DNA from: Streptomyces sp. NBC_00353 | Lineage (GTDB): Bacteria > Actinomycetota > Actinomycetes > Streptomycetales > Streptomycetaceae | Direction of reading: 5' to 3' | Assembly (NCBI RefSeq): GCF_036108815.1 | Contig: NZ_CP107985.1 | Span: 248,001-312,000 of the forward strand | Length of the DNA stretch: 64,000 bases | Part shown: in pieces, positions 1 through 8,839 of the stretch | Numbering within the stretch: position 1 is the first letter of the stretch | Layout: the number at the start of each line of letters is the position of its first letter | Translations under genes and position numbers: made by a program | The notes under the pieces: generated by a model | The model's database searches: none | What the model was told of the DNA's origin: nothing | What the model saw: only the letters and a program-made list of their open reading frames with translations

Positions 1-77
1 GCCAGCCGGCTGGGTCGCCCACTTGGCGACGGTGTGGGCCTGCTCGACCGGGACCTCATCGGCGATGGCGGAGAGGT
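1..77 (-). other. open frame running off the left edge
   Basis: Read on the minus strand, this end stays open with residues such as PIADTLNLSAIADEVPVEQA and continues past base 1. The composition is protein-like, but I do not recognise a family and see no start codon or ribosome site. It may be the beginning or a fragment of the next gene to the left. Confidence 0.2.
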
Positions 78-1685
78 TCAGGGTGTCGGCGATGGGTAAA
101 GGGTGCTCGCATTCTCCTGGGGTTTCGGCCGGTTCCTGCCGCACGGGCCCTCCGCGAACGCGCGGATCAGGTTCTCCGTGGTGCGGGTGACGAACAGTCC
201 GGTGCGTGCGTCCATGCCATGGTTGTGGCCGTTGTCCTGAGTTCCGGCCATGAGGGCCTCGACCCATCGCATCGTCCCGGATGCGAAGACGCCCGCTCCG
301 CTCGGGACGGTGTAGTACGCGGAGTCGGCATGGCTTGGCGCGCCCTTGCAGAAGACTGGGGAGTGCGCAATGACCTCGAGCGGCGCCGGGGTGGGCGTCC
401 CCGGGGTGACCCGGTCGTACTCCACCCCGACCAGATGGTCGAAGGAGTCTCCGCGTCTGACCCCGGTCCCTTCGAAGAGCCAGTGATTGTCGGCGTGGAC
501 CACATACGGAGCGTCGACCGGATAGCCCTCGTAGAGGACGCCGGTCAGGGAGGATTCGGGGTCGGCTCCGGGCTGCCGTCGGAAGTCATTGGTCGGCATG
601 GTCGGATGGTCGGTCAGGTACGGGTCCGCCCGGTAGTCGGTTTTGTAACAGACCACTGTGCGTGCGTCGCCGGTGGGTCCCCGCTCCAGCCTGATCCGGC
701 GGAAGCAGGCATTGGCACCGAGGAAGGCCACATTGGTACCGGAGTCACGAGCCCGGGTCACGTGGTCCCGTTGCTGTTGGCTCCAGTACTCGTCGTGCCC
801 GAGGGAGAGCACCGCGTGCGCGCCGTGAAGCACGCCGGGTTCGCGGTGGACGTCCACCCCCGTGGTGTAGGCGAGCGGAATTCCCAGCCGCTCCGCGAGC
901 ACCACTACCGCCCTCTCGTAGACCATGAACTTCTCGGCGCCGCTGCGATCGTATGGCCGGTCGAAGCTGACCGCGAGCGACCGTGTCCCGTACGCACCGT
1001 CCTCGCCGTGATAGAGGCTGTACCCGCCCCATGCGTTGTATGCCTGCCAGGTCGACACCGCGTGCATCAGGACGGTCCTGCCCGCGCCGGACGCCGAACG
1101 GACGATCAACGGCACGTAGCGCTGGTGCCCGTTGTCCGCTTCCAGTCGAAGCAGGTACGCCCCCTCCGGCCAGCCGTCGGTGCGTACGCCGAGCGTGCGG
1201 TTCCAGTCGGCCCGTACGGTACGAGTGACCTCCAGCAGGCGGCGCCGGGCCTGAACCGATCCGGCGATACGGGGCGAACGCCACACCAGGCGCGCCTGCT
1301 GTCCCCCGTACCAGCCGACCCGGAAGGCCGAGACCCGGAAGCTGGAAGCGGTCGTGGACACGTACAGACCGAACTCCTCGCCCGGCAGCACGCTGGATCT
1401 GTCGGTGTACCCCTGGACGGCCTCGGGCGTTCCCTCCCCACGGATACGCCAGTCGGGGTTTCCTGCCCGCGTTCGCTCACCGTCCCCGGTGAACCGGGTG
1501 GAGCCGGGCGAGGCGGTCTCGGTGTGGGGCCCCTTGGGGCCGGAGGAGCGGCAGCCGGCCGCCATCGCACCAGCCACAGCAACGGCGAGAAAATGCCTGC
1601 GCTCCAGACGACCGAGCGCCTCGGCATCCTGCCTTCCGGCCCGCTCCATGCCATCCACCACGTGTTCCCGCCGCGACACCGTCAC
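78..1685 (-). CDS. secreted DMFase beta-subunit-like lipoprotein
   Basis: The protein (535 aa) resembles the C-terminal domain of the N,N-dimethylformamidase large subunit, a domain also found in many secreted actinobacterial proteins of unknown substrate. The N-terminus carries twin Arg (ERRHF) followed by a hydrophobic stretch and a lipobox-like AMAAGC, so export by Tat and lipid anchoring are likely. Conserved-looking blocks are VGWYGG near residue 123 and LSLGHDEYWS near residue 290, the latter typical of the family. The GTG at 1685 gives the longest form; the ATG 36 bp downstream (1649) is an equally good start, since neither has a clear Shine-Dalgarno site. It stands alone, divergent from an IS110 remnant. 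An actual amidase reaction is not shown by the sequence; only the fold family is supported. Confidence 0.75.
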   Translation of the reverse strand: MTVSRREHVVDGMERAGRQDAEALGRLERRHFLAVAVAGAMAAGCRSSGPKGPHTETASPGSTRFTGDGERTRAGNPDWRIRGEGTPEAVQGYTDRSSVLPGEEFGLYVSTTASSFRVSAFRVGWYGGQQARLVWRSPRIAGSVQARRRLLEVTRTVRADWNRTLGVRTDGWPEGAYLLRLEADNGHQRYVPLIVRSASGAGRTVLMHAVSTWQAYNAWGGYSLYHGEDGAYGTRSLAVSFDRPYDRSGAEKFMVYERAVVVLAERLGIPLAYTTGVDVHREPGVLHGAHAVLSLGHDEYWSQQQRDHVTRARDSGTNVAFLGANACFRRIRLERGPTGDARTVVCYKTDYRADPYLTDHPTMPTNDFRRQPGADPESSLTGVLYEGYPVDAPYVVHADNHWLFEGTGVRRGDSFDHLVGVEYDRVTPGTPTPAPLEVIAHSPVFCKGAPSHADSAYYTVPSGAGVFASGTMRWVEALMAGTQDNGHNHGMDARTGLFVTRTTENLIRAFAEGPCGRNRPKPQENASTLYPSPTP

Positions 1686-1739
1686 AGCCCATCGTCACCC
1701 GGCGCGCGCCGGCGGACGAGCCGAATGGGGCACACGGGT

Positions 1740-2195
1740 CGACTGACGCCGCACTCCGCGAGTCGCTGGCGAAGCTGAGTAACCCGCACTTGTTCAAGCG
1801 TTGCGCCGAGTTGGAACCTCAGCGCTCAAGTGGGCCGGCCGGGGCTGCCCGCCACACTCTGAGGCTGCCGGCCCGCCGTATCCGGCACCTGTCCGAGGAA
1901 ATCGACGAACTCAACAAGCGGACAGCCGAGCCGTCGAAGCGAGTACGCCGGGCCTGCGGGAAGTCCGTGGTGTCGGACCGGACAGCGCCGCAGCCCTACT
2001 CATCACGGCCGGCGACAACCCCGAGCGACTCGCCAACGAGGCGTCCTTCGCAGCCCTATGCGGCACCAGCCCGGTCGAGGCGTCCTCCGGCAAGACCCAG
2101 CGTCGCAGGCTGAACCGCGGAGGCGGCCGTCAAGCCAACGCCGCCCTCTACCGCATCGTCCTCAGCCGCCTGCGCTGGGACGACCGCAGTGACCC
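1740..2195 (+). pseudogene. IS110-family transposase remnant (frameshifted, truncated)
   Basis: Two frames together read as the C-terminal half of an IS110/IS116/IS902 transposase: AALRESLAKLSNPHLFKRC and RRIRHLSEEIDELNKR in one frame, then LREVRGVGPDSAAALLITAG and ALCGTSPVEASSGKTQRRRL in the next. The shift lies near 1931 (a one-base loss within gccgagccgtcgaag). The N-terminal DEDD catalytic half is missing and the 3' end is lost after RLRWDD. Inactive remnant. Confidence 0.8.
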
Positions 2196-2421
2196 GATCA
2201 ACGCCACGTCATTGAACCGCCTGAACGGTAGGGGGTGCATACCCCCGGACATCACAGCCCCGGGTCACGGGCTGCCAGCGCGCCAAGCAGTCTCAAGCCG
2301 TCCTGCCTCGGCACGAGGGCAGGACACGGCGTGCGGATGTGAAGGCGCGGGTCTGCCCAAAGAATCTTCCGAACATCGGTAAGGAGCCGTGGCCGCTGCA
2401 CATAGACAGGGTGGAGGGGAA

Positions 2422-2991
2422 GTGGAGACTACGAGCGACGAGCAGCGGTTCACCGAGCTCTACAGGCGGCACTATTCGGCCGTCGATGCCTACGTGCGCC
2501 GGCGGATCCACGGCGACCACGTGGCGGACGTGGTCGCCGAGGTATTCCTGGTCGCCTGGCGCAGATTTGCTGAGCTGCCCGAAGGCAAGGCGTTGGCCTG
2601 GCTGTACGGGGTGGCACGCCGGACCCTGGCCAATGCCTATCGGTCGGACGAGCATCGATTGCGCGTGTCCGAGTGGTTGAAGGCCCAGCCGCACCACGAG
2701 GGCGGGGATCACACCCAGGATGTCGCGCTGCGCCTGGAGATGGCCACTGCGTTCGACGCTCTGAGCGAAGCGGACCAGGAGGTGCTTCGGCTGGCGTTGT
2801 GGGACGAGGTGGCTTCCTCGCAAGGAGCCAAGATTCTTGGCTGTGGCGTGGGTGCTTATCAGGTACGTCTCCATCGTGCACGCAAGCGCCTCAAGAACGG
2901 GCTCACTCTCCGGCTTCTTGATGAAACTGCACCGCAATGGGATGCCTTGGTGCAGTCGGCAACGACGAAGCGGGGTGAAGCAGGTGCGTGA
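2422..2991 (+). CDS. ECF RNA polymerase sigma factor
   Basis: This is a sigma-70 family ECF factor of about 189 aa. Region 2 is seen in FTELYRRHYSAVDAYVRRRI and VADVVAEVFLVAWRRF, and region 4 in LSEADQEVLRLALWDEVASS followed by a helix-turn-helix. It would direct RNA polymerase to a small regulon. I prefer the GTG at 2422 because GGAGG lies at 2413-2417; a longer open frame begins at 2389 without such a site. Its stop overlaps the start of the next gene by 8 bp, so the two are translationally coupled. The partner has the layout of a membrane-anchored regulator, which suggests this sigma factor is controlled at the membrane. Confidence 0.85.
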   Translation: METTSDEQRFTELYRRHYSAVDAYVRRRIHGDHVADVVAEVFLVAWRRFAELPEGKALAWLYGVARRTLANAYRSDEHRLRVSEWLKAQPHHEGGDHTQDVALRLEMATAFDALSEADQEVLRLALWDEVASSQGAKILGCGVGAYQVRLHRARKRLKNGLTLRLLDETAPQWDALVQSATTKRGEAGA

Positions 2992-3976
2992 GATGGATCG
3001 TGTCTTGCGGTCTTTGGACCCGGCTCGAGAGGCAGCCATGCCGGCTGACGAGCGGGTGCTCACATCGATTCTTTCCACGCCGGCCGAGGGCGCGCATGCG
3101 AGTGTTCGCCGTTCGCATCGGCGTGGCCGGCGTTGGCTGCTGGTCAGTGGCCTGGCCACGGCTGCTGCGGCTTTCGCTCCGGTGGTCACCAACATGTGGG
3201 GGACGGCGCCCCAGCCCGCGTACGCCATCACCCCCAAGCCCCTGGCCTACCAGGCCGGTAACCGTCCGGCCGCGGAAGTCCTGGAGGAGATCGCCCAGCG
3301 CATCGAGGGGCTTGCCAATGATGCACCCCACGGTGGCACACAGCGCTTCGTCCAGGAGAGCTGGTCACTGTCCACCCGGATCGACGGCGCGCAGGTGACC
3401 TCGGCGATCATTCCGGAGCGGCGCACGACCTGGAAGAAGCCCGACGGGTCGCAGAAGTGGACCGTCCGTACCCTCAAGCCTCAGTTCCAGAACGACGCGC
3501 AGCGCGAGAGGTGGGGAGCAGCCGGGTCAGTGGGCGCCGATCCGCAGGAGCACTCGGATTCCTCCGGGCCCGCCGACATGTCCGACCCGAGAAACCACGA
3601 GGCCCCCACCGGCCCGAGCGCCATGAAGCGCTGGCTCGCCGAGGGCTACGAAACATCCGGTCCCGGCGAGACGTTCGACTCCGTCGCCGAGCGCCTCCTG
3701 GACCGGCACTTCTCGCCCGCCCAGAGGGCAGCCGTCCTGCGTGCGCTCAAGGACACGCAGGGCATCAAATATCGGGGCAGCGTCGAGGATCGCGCGGGCC
3801 GGGTCGGTGCCGCCTTCACCGTTGCATCGCGATACGGAGGACTCCCCAAAGAACAGACCCTGCTGTTCGACCCGAAAAACGGGAATCTCCTCGCCTATGA
3901 GGAAGAACTCACCCACGACGCAGGAAAGTTGAACGTCAAACCACCCGCTGTCGTCCTCTACATCACCTACCTGTAA
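2984..3976 (+). CDS. CU044_5270-family membrane protein, sigma partner
   Basis: A protein of about 330 aa whose family (CU044_5270) is regularly encoded just after ECF sigma genes in Streptomyces. The first ~40 residues are cytoplasmic, followed by a basic patch (SHRRGRRW) and one transmembrane segment (LLVSGLATAAAAFAPVV). The remaining ~250 residues are predicted to be outside the membrane. The GTG start at 2984 overlaps the end of the sigma gene. A role as anti-sigma or signal-sensing partner is inferred from synteny; no zinc-binding HxxxCxxC anti-sigma motif is visible. Confidence 0.7.
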   Translation: MREMDRVLRSLDPAREAAMPADERVLTSILSTPAEGAHASVRRSHRRGRRWLLVSGLATAAAAFAPVVTNMWGTAPQPAYAITPKPLAYQAGNRPAAEVLEEIAQRIEGLANDAPHGGTQRFVQESWSLSTRIDGAQVTSAIIPERRTTWKKPDGSQKWTVRTLKPQFQNDAQRERWGAAGSVGADPQEHSDSSGPADMSDPRNHEAPTGPSAMKRWLAEGYETSGPGETFDSVAERLLDRHFSPAQRAAVLRALKDTQGIKYRGSVEDRAGRVGAAFTVASRYGGLPKEQTLLFDPKNGNLLAYEEELTHDAGKLNVKPPAVVLYITYL

Positions 3977-4000
3977 CCCGCTCGGGACGGGCCCTGCAAG

Positions 4001-4135
4001 ATCCGCGCCCCGGAAGCGGCCGACCTCTGGACCTGGCTCATCCTCGCCGCCTGCACCCGACTCCGTCTCGCCCGCCCGCCGGCAGCAGCACGCCTCCCAC
4101 GAAGTGGATCTCGAAACATCAAGAACCACTTCTGA
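4001..4135 (+). pseudogene. 3' scrap of an NF041680-like DDE transposase
   Basis: The frame from 4001 reads IRAPEAADLWTWLILAACTR then LRLARPPAA, the signature near the C-terminus of a DDE transposase family common in Streptomyces (NF041680 type). About 40 codons remain, ending in TGA at 4133-4135. No upstream part is present. Confidence 0.6.
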
Positions 4136-4142
4136 GCGCACC

Positions 4143-5167
4143 CTAGTGCCAGCCGTGCCCGGACCCGGGCACCGTCACCGGCTTCCCCCGGAAACATCCG
4201 ATGGAGTACGGATACTCTCCGTTGAGGTGGTAGTGGTACATGACGACCTTCTTGCTGTCCCACATGATCGCGTGTGTGTGACCGTGACAGACGTCCAGAT
4301 CCCTGTTCCTGACGATCTTTCCGCCCTCGCCGCGCGGCCCGAAAATCCCGAAGCCGTCGATGGCGTATCCCACCAGCGGTGAGTGCCGGGAACGGGAACG
4401 GGTGCTCGCGGACCCCCTCGAAGGCTTGCTGCCGAAGCAGGTCTGCGAGGGGCCGTGGTAGTGGTACTGCGTGTCGTACGGATGGCCCCAGCAGCGGTCC
4501 AGCGGCAGGGCTGCGTTGGGGTCGACCGGTCGGTCCTCCGCGTCGGTGGCCACCTCCAGGTGAAAGGTGCCGCCCGCCAGAGCCATCCCGGTCGTCAGCT
4601 GGTCGATGCACGTGGGCTGCGCCTGGACCGACGGATCGCGTGGAACGGTGACGTCGAGGTTCCACGGCTTGATGGGGATCGCGGCGGCGTTGGGGTACCC
4701 GTGCGCGGGAATCTCCGCGTAGTACTTGTAGGCGGGGGTGCCCTTCTGGACGGGGAAGCGCCCGGTGGGATGGTCCGGGAGCCCGTTGCCCTTGAAGCGC
4801 CTCTCGGTCGCGGTCGTCGTCACCCTCAGGTACTTGTGCCAGTGCATGGTCCCCGACACGAACGGGCGCTTGAGTACGTCGATCACACCGCGTGCGTCGA
4901 TCCACGGGCGGTCGGGTCGAGTGAGGGTCCCCCCTTTGCAGGCGAAGAGGGTGTCGCGCGCGGGTCAGGCGATCGACGTGCCGGTACGGGGTGTGCGCAG
5001 GCGGGTGATGAGGGTGCCGTCTCCCCCGCCTCGTACGTCCTCGGCCGCCCGTACGGGGGAGGCGCGACCACCGCCACGGCGCCGGAGTCGGCCGGGAACA
5101 TCGCTGGACCCAGCAGCGCACAGGCGGCACTGGCCGTCACGGCAACGGATCTGAGTGCGCCGTACAT
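4143..5167 (-). pseudogene. secreted YHYH-domain protein, frameshifted with in-frame stop
   Basis: The 3' three quarters (4143-4886) is an intact YHYH-domain frame with CWGHPYDTQYHYHG, HSPLVGYAIDGFGIFGP, CHGHTHAIMWD and MYHYHLNGEYPYSIGCF. The proper N-terminus lies upstream in another frame: MYGALRSVAVTASAACALLG, a signal peptide starting at 5167 with GGGGAG just before it. The two are separated by a one-base deficit in a run of five G around 5030 (six G would give EAGGDGTLITRL) and by an in-frame TGA at 4965-4967. Without those two lesions the gene would encode one ~340-aa secreted protein of unknown function. The homopolymer lesion could be a sequencing error; the TGA cannot be explained that way as easily. 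Confidence 0.7.
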
Positions 5168-5339
5168 GAACGCTCCCCATCTCGACAAGGAACAGACGGG
5201 CGGCGAGCCGGCCGATCCCGGCCCGGTTCCCGCCGCCCACATCACCTCAGCACGCCCGGCTACCGATGCCCCACCGACACGTACGCGCGTTCGGGTGAGC
5301 CCGCGTCCGGAGCGGGTCGCGCCGCCGCCTGCACCCAAG

Positions 5340-5844
5340 GGAGCAGAGGCGCTCGGCCTCGGTCTCCCAGCCCTGCAGATGCCCCAACCCGCGTGGCCTT
5401 ACCGGCAGCACCCGCTCAGGGACAGGGCGAGTAGTGCGGCGGGCGACGGGCTTCGTCGGCATCGGCGGGGACTGGCGGAACGCGTCGATCGTGTCCACAA
5501 CCGCCAGAGCGTGCGGGGCGCCGGCCTTCGCCGCGTCCCTCGCGGTGCCGCCCATCTCCGGGACCGGCCGCCCCAGCTCCGACGCAGCCGCCGCCAACCC
5601 GGCCGTCGTCAGGCTCCACAAGTCCCGCCGCACCGGCCGCCCGTTCGCCCCCGGACTGGACGTCCGACCGACCGACTCCGCCAGCCCGGCGTGCCGCAGG
5701 TCCTTGCACGCGTTGCGTACCGTCTGCAGATCCGCAGTGCCCGGCAGCACCAACTGCCGCAGCTGGTCCACCGTCGCGACCTTCACCACCCCCCGCGCCA
5801 GCAACACCGCGCCGAGCCGTCGAGTTGTACGGCCACTCCGCCAT
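5340..5844 (-). pseudogene. replication-relaxation family protein remnant
   Basis: The frame reads LLARGVVKVATVDQLRQLVL, VRNACKDLRHAGLAESVG and LWSLTTAGLAAAASELGR. This is the winged-helix part of the replication-relaxation family found on Streptomyces plasmids and integrative elements. The natural start MAEWPYNST at 5844 is one frame away, and the C-terminal part after GLGHLQGWETEAERL is lost. It is a trace of a former plasmid or integrative element. Confidence 0.65.
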
Positions 5845-6051
5845 ACCCACCCCGCTCCCTCCAACCCTGGCCAGCACCGCAACGGAGAGTTCGCGGCTAC
5901 TCGTGGCCCGCGGCGCCGCGTCTCCTCAAGTACCCCTTCACCGACAACAAACAGTCGGTAAAAGGGTGTCGGAGCGGCGGGCAAGCCCCGAAGCGGGCGC
6001 TGATGTGCACGGAGACCGGTCATCTCGCGCTCGATGGCGAGGGCAGAGGCG

Positions 6052-6207
6052 GACACCGGCGCCGAGGAGCTCCGGGACTTCGTTCGGGAGCGGGTTGCCG
6101 CTTATAAGTACCCGCGGGAGGTCTGGCTGCTCGACGCCCTGCCCAAGGGTCCCACCGGCAAGATTCTCAAGCGGGAGATCACTGCCGCCCCGGCGCCAGG
6201 AGTCTGA
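6052..6207 (+). pseudogene. 3' fragment of an acyl-CoA synthetase (AMP-binding) gene
   Basis: Fifty-one codons read EELRDFVRERVAAYKYPREV followed by ALPKGPTGKILKREI and then TGA at 6205-6207. This is the C-terminal lid domain of AMP-forming acyl-CoA/acid-thiol ligases, including the catalytic Lys of PTGKILKRE. The adenylation domain is absent. A strong terminator hairpin follows 8 bp later, so the original 3' end has been preserved. Confidence 0.75.
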
Positions 6208-6215
6208 CGCAGCCG

Positions 6216-6253
6216 TCGGGCGGTACCGAGTGCGAGCACTCGATACCGCCCGA
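6216..6253 (+). terminator. intrinsic terminator-like hairpin
   Basis: An 18-bp stem (TCGGGCGGTACCGAGTGC and its near-complement, one mismatch) closes on a GA loop at 6234-6235. It lies just after the acyl-CoA ligase fragment stop. Confidence 0.65.
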
Positions 6254-6444
6254 TCGTCCCTCCTTGGGCGGGTGACCTGCATCACCGCGGACAGGGCGGT
6301 GCGGACGCGCCCAGCAATGCCAGCTTGTCGAGGCACCGTTGCGCGCGTGCGTGTGCGCCGGGCAGATCAGACTGTCCCGGCGCACACGCACGCGTGGCGG
6401 GGCTCTCAGCCCGCCGTCGACAGGCAGACACTCACTGCCGGGTG

Positions 6445-6921
6445 TCAGCGGCGGTAGTGGCCCCAACCCCGGCCCCAGGACTCGGTGTCGACAGTGCGGC
6501 CACGGTCGTCGCGCAGGGTCGCAGTGTCGGAGCGGTCGCCCCATACGTAGTTGCGGCGGTCCTGATAAAGGTCGGTGCGGGTGTCACGGCCGATACCGGT
6601 GTGGATACGGACGGTGGCACGGCCGGCGAGGCGGACATCGTCGAAGCGGTAGCGGCGGCCGTTCTCGCCGCGCAGCGTCCAGCCATCCAGGTTCACCGCG
6701 CGGCGGTCGTTGTTGGTGAGCTCGACCCACTCGGCGTTCAGCGACCGGTTGGTGCGGGTGTCGCGGCCGGGGCTGTCGGCCTGCACGGCGCTGATCTCGA
6801 CCCGCGGCTGCCGGTGGCGGTCGTTGTCATGCGCGGAGGCCGGCAGGGCGACAGCGGAGACGACGGCGCCGGCGGCCAGGACAGTGGCCGCGATACGGCG
6901 GGCGGATACAGAAGCAGACAT
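6445..6921 (-). CDS. secreted lamin-tail domain (LTD) protein
   Basis: The protein (158 aa) begins with a Sec signal peptide (SARRIAATVLAAGAVVSAVA, cleavage near ASA-H). The rest is one lamin-tail domain: VEISAVQADSPG, NAEWVELTNNDRRAVNLDGW, YRFDDVRLAGRATVRIHTG and DTATLRDDRGRTVDTESW. LTD domains are immunoglobulin-like beta sandwiches often found in extracellular or nuclease-linked proteins; no catalytic partner is present here. The start is supported by GAGGGGG about 9 bp upstream. The gene is monocistronic and its function unknown. Confidence 0.85.
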   Translation of the reverse strand: MSASVSARRIAATVLAAGAVVSAVALPASAHDNDRHRQPRVEISAVQADSPGRDTRTNRSLNAEWVELTNNDRRAVNLDGWTLRGENGRRYRFDDVRLAGRATVRIHTGIGRDTRTDLYQDRRNYVWGDRSDTATLRDDRGRTVDTESWGRGWGHYRR

Positions 6922-7307
6922 GGTGATGCCCCCTCAAGAACAGTGCCCCACCAGCCGATACAGGCCGAAGGTCGGTACGGGTTCCCGGCCTCTCGTGGGC
7001 CGAGGACCCAAACTGTGACCCGTCGGCGAGGCCAGCAGCAGGCCCATCGCAGCCGGTTACCGAATGCGGATATTTCCGTTACTGTCGCCTGCAGCTGACA
7101 CCCATACACGGCGGGCGCGCCCCCAGCCTTCACTGGCCGCTACACCCACCCCTTGAATGATCAACAGCAAGCCCTTCCACGCTCCGGCGCACAACCCACC
7201 ACACCACCCGGCGCACCACCCCCAGGACGGGCACGATCTTGGTAACGGGCACCGTGCACGTTTCTTCGCACACCCAGGCCCACATCGCACAACAGCACGG
7301 GAAACAA

Positions 7308-7346
7308 GGGCTCCTGTCGCGACGGGGGAATACGCGACAGGAGCCC
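7308..7346. terminator. perfect 14-bp stem hairpin
   Basis: GGGCTCCTGTCGCG at 7308-7321 and its exact reverse complement at 7333-7346 enclose an 11-base loop. No gene ends close by on either strand, so it may be an orphan terminator or a structured element. Confidence 0.5.
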
Positions 7347-7533
7347 TCACCGGACCGACTGCCCCGAACTCCGCCGGCAACACACAGCGCAGCCCACATG
7401 CAGCCGCTCCGCACACGGCTCTGCGCATTCCCCTGAACGCCGACACGGAAAGGAGGGACGCGACGCCAGATGATCAAGGTTACTGAGGCCGAAGATTGAC
7501 CTGGAGCCGCGCCCGCATGCTCTTCTCTGATCA

Positions 7534-7561
7534 GCGTCCTCGCGCCCCACTGCGAGGACGC
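7534..7561. terminator. perfect 10-bp stem hairpin
   Basis: GCGTCCTCGC at 7534-7543 pairs exactly with GCGAGGACGC at 7552-7561 across an 8-base loop, immediately before the ISAs1-like scrap. Confidence 0.45.
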
Positions 7562-7563
7562 CC

Positions 7564-7692
7564 GTGCCCTGCCTGTCCGTGAGCTCATGCGAACTGGCTA
7601 CGCTGGCCGCGGTGCTCGACCGCCTCCCGGATCGCGCCGTAGACGCAGCGCAGCTACCGCCTCGGCTCGCTCCTTCGCGCTGCGCGGGTCAA
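7564..7692 (+). pseudogene. possible ISAs1-family transposase N-terminal scrap
   Basis: The frame reads SSCELATLAAVLDRLPD, and one frame over SYRLGSLL. Together they resemble the ISAs1 transposase N-terminus (AVLxRVPDPRxxxGxRYRLGxLL). Only about 40 codons and a frameshift; moderate support. Confidence 0.4.
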
Positions 7693-7764
7693 GGTGGCGC
7701 TGGCCCGGGCGGTCCCGACGCTGCCCGAGGGACCGGGGTGGTGGTACGAGCCGAAGTTCGACGG

Positions 7765-8839
7765 TTCTCCAGACATTCAGATGTGTCTCGCGTCGTTAAT
7801 CACTTGCCTGGTACGACCTCACCGGTGAGGATCAGCGGGTGCTTACAGCTGGTGCGGACGGGCGCGCGGGAATCAACACCGCCCTGGTGAAGCGGTTGAT
7901 CACCACCCAGTTCCCTCAGTGGAGCCGTCTGCCCGTGGTCCCGGTGGCTGTGGACGGCTGGGACAACCGCACCTACCGCCTCGGTGACGGCATGACGGTC
8001 CGCCTGCCCACCGCAGCCGGCTACGCCCCTGCGGTCGACAAGGAATGCGACTGGCTGCCTCGCCTGGCCCCCGCGCTGCCGGTGGCTGTCCCCACCGTCC
8101 TGGCCAAGGGAGCCCCCGGCGCGGGATACCCCTACCCCTGGTCCGTGCGCGGCTGGCTGCCCGGCGAGACGGCTTCTCCCGAACGCGTCGACGACATGAC
8201 CCAGTTCGCCACCAGTCTCGCCGGGTTCATCCTCGCCCTTCAGCGCTGTGACCCCACGGGCGGTCCTCTCGCCGGGGCGCACAGCGGCTATCGCGGCGCG
8301 TCACCCGCCCACTACGACGACGAGACGCGTCGCTGCATCACCGCTCTGAGCGGCCGGATCGACACCGTGAGGGCCACCGAGACCTGGCAAGCGGCACTCG
8401 AGGCCCAATGGCGTGGAACTCCGGTGTGGTTCCACGGCGACATCGGCGGCAACAACCTTCTTGTCACCGACGGCAAGCTGTCGGCCGTCATCGACTTCGG
8501 CACCTCGGGCATCGGCGACCCCGCCTGCGATCTCGTGATCGCCTGGACGATGCTCCGCGAGGAAAGCCGCGAGGCATTCCGGGACACAGTCGACCAGGAT
8601 GACGGCACCTGGGCCAGGGCCAGGGGCTGGGCGCTGTGGAAGTCCCTGCTGACGTTGACCCAGTGCTCCGATCCCAGGGACGGGCAAGTCGCTATCCATC
8701 TCGATGTGATCGACGCGGTGCTGGCGGACCACGAACGCTTCGCGTAACCCGGACCGACGCCGGCGCACTCCCTCACCGCCCAACGCCACCCACCAGCAGG
8801 TCACTTCGTGTCTCATGAGACACACCGAAGTCTGGAGAA
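7765..8839. mobile_element. inverted-repeat-bounded cassette carrying a phosphotransferase
   Basis: The outer ends form imperfect terminal inverted repeats. Both start TTCTCCAGAC, followed after a short variable stretch by TGTGTCTC (left 7765-7789, right 8817-8839 on the other strand). The right end also contains a perfect 16-bp palindrome, GTGTCTCATGAGACAC (8808-8823). The ends coincide exactly with the interruption of the DNA ligase frame, so the segment moved as a unit. Only a phosphotransferase gene lies inside, with no transposase, so it would need transposase in trans (MITE- or MIC-like). I see no clear target-site duplication. Confidence 0.65.
7839..8747 (+). CDS. aminoglycoside phosphotransferase-family kinase
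   Basis: The protein (302 aa) belongs to the APH/choline-kinase-like family, which transfers phosphate from ATP (or GTP) to hydroxyls of small molecules such as aminoglycosides, macrolides or metabolites. Seen directly: an N-lobe with WDNRTYRLGDGMTVRLP, the catalytic Brenner motif HGDIGGNNLL near residue 199, and the metal-binding AVIDFGTSGIGDPACDL. The GTG start has GAGGA about 8 bp upstream. It is the only gene in an inverted-repeat cassette inserted into a DNA ligase gene. That fits acquisition as a resistance or detoxification cargo, but the substrate cannot be read from sequence. Confidence 0.85.
   Translation: MLTAGADGRAGINTALVKRLITTQFPQWSRLPVVPVAVDGWDNRTYRLGDGMTVRLPTAAGYAPAVDKECDWLPRLAPALPVAVPTVLAKGAPGAGYPYPWSVRGWLPGETASPERVDDMTQFATSLAGFILALQRCDPTGGPLAGAHSGYRGASPAHYDDETRRCITALSGRIDTVRATETWQAALEAQWRGTPVWFHGDIGGNNLLVTDGKLSAVIDFGTSGIGDPACDLVIAWTMLREESREAFRDTVDQDDGTWARARGWALWKSLLTLTQCSDPRDGQVAIHLDVIDAVLADHERFA

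Larger units (their letters stand above)
6922..7563. other. 642-bp region without a convincing gene, two hairpins
   Basis: Short open frames exist on both strands but none shows a domain, and both strands are open together, which is usual for this GC content. The clear structure is two perfect hairpins (7308-7346 and 7534-7561). Confidence 0.5.

Noticed and set aside
219..1778. A 519-codon plus-strand frame opposite the DMFase-like gene.
   Set aside because: Antisense shadow caused by high GC at third positions.
7157..7486. A 109-codon His/Pro-rich plus-strand frame.
   Set aside because: It runs through the 14-bp perfect hairpin, has no ribosome site and low-complexity composition.
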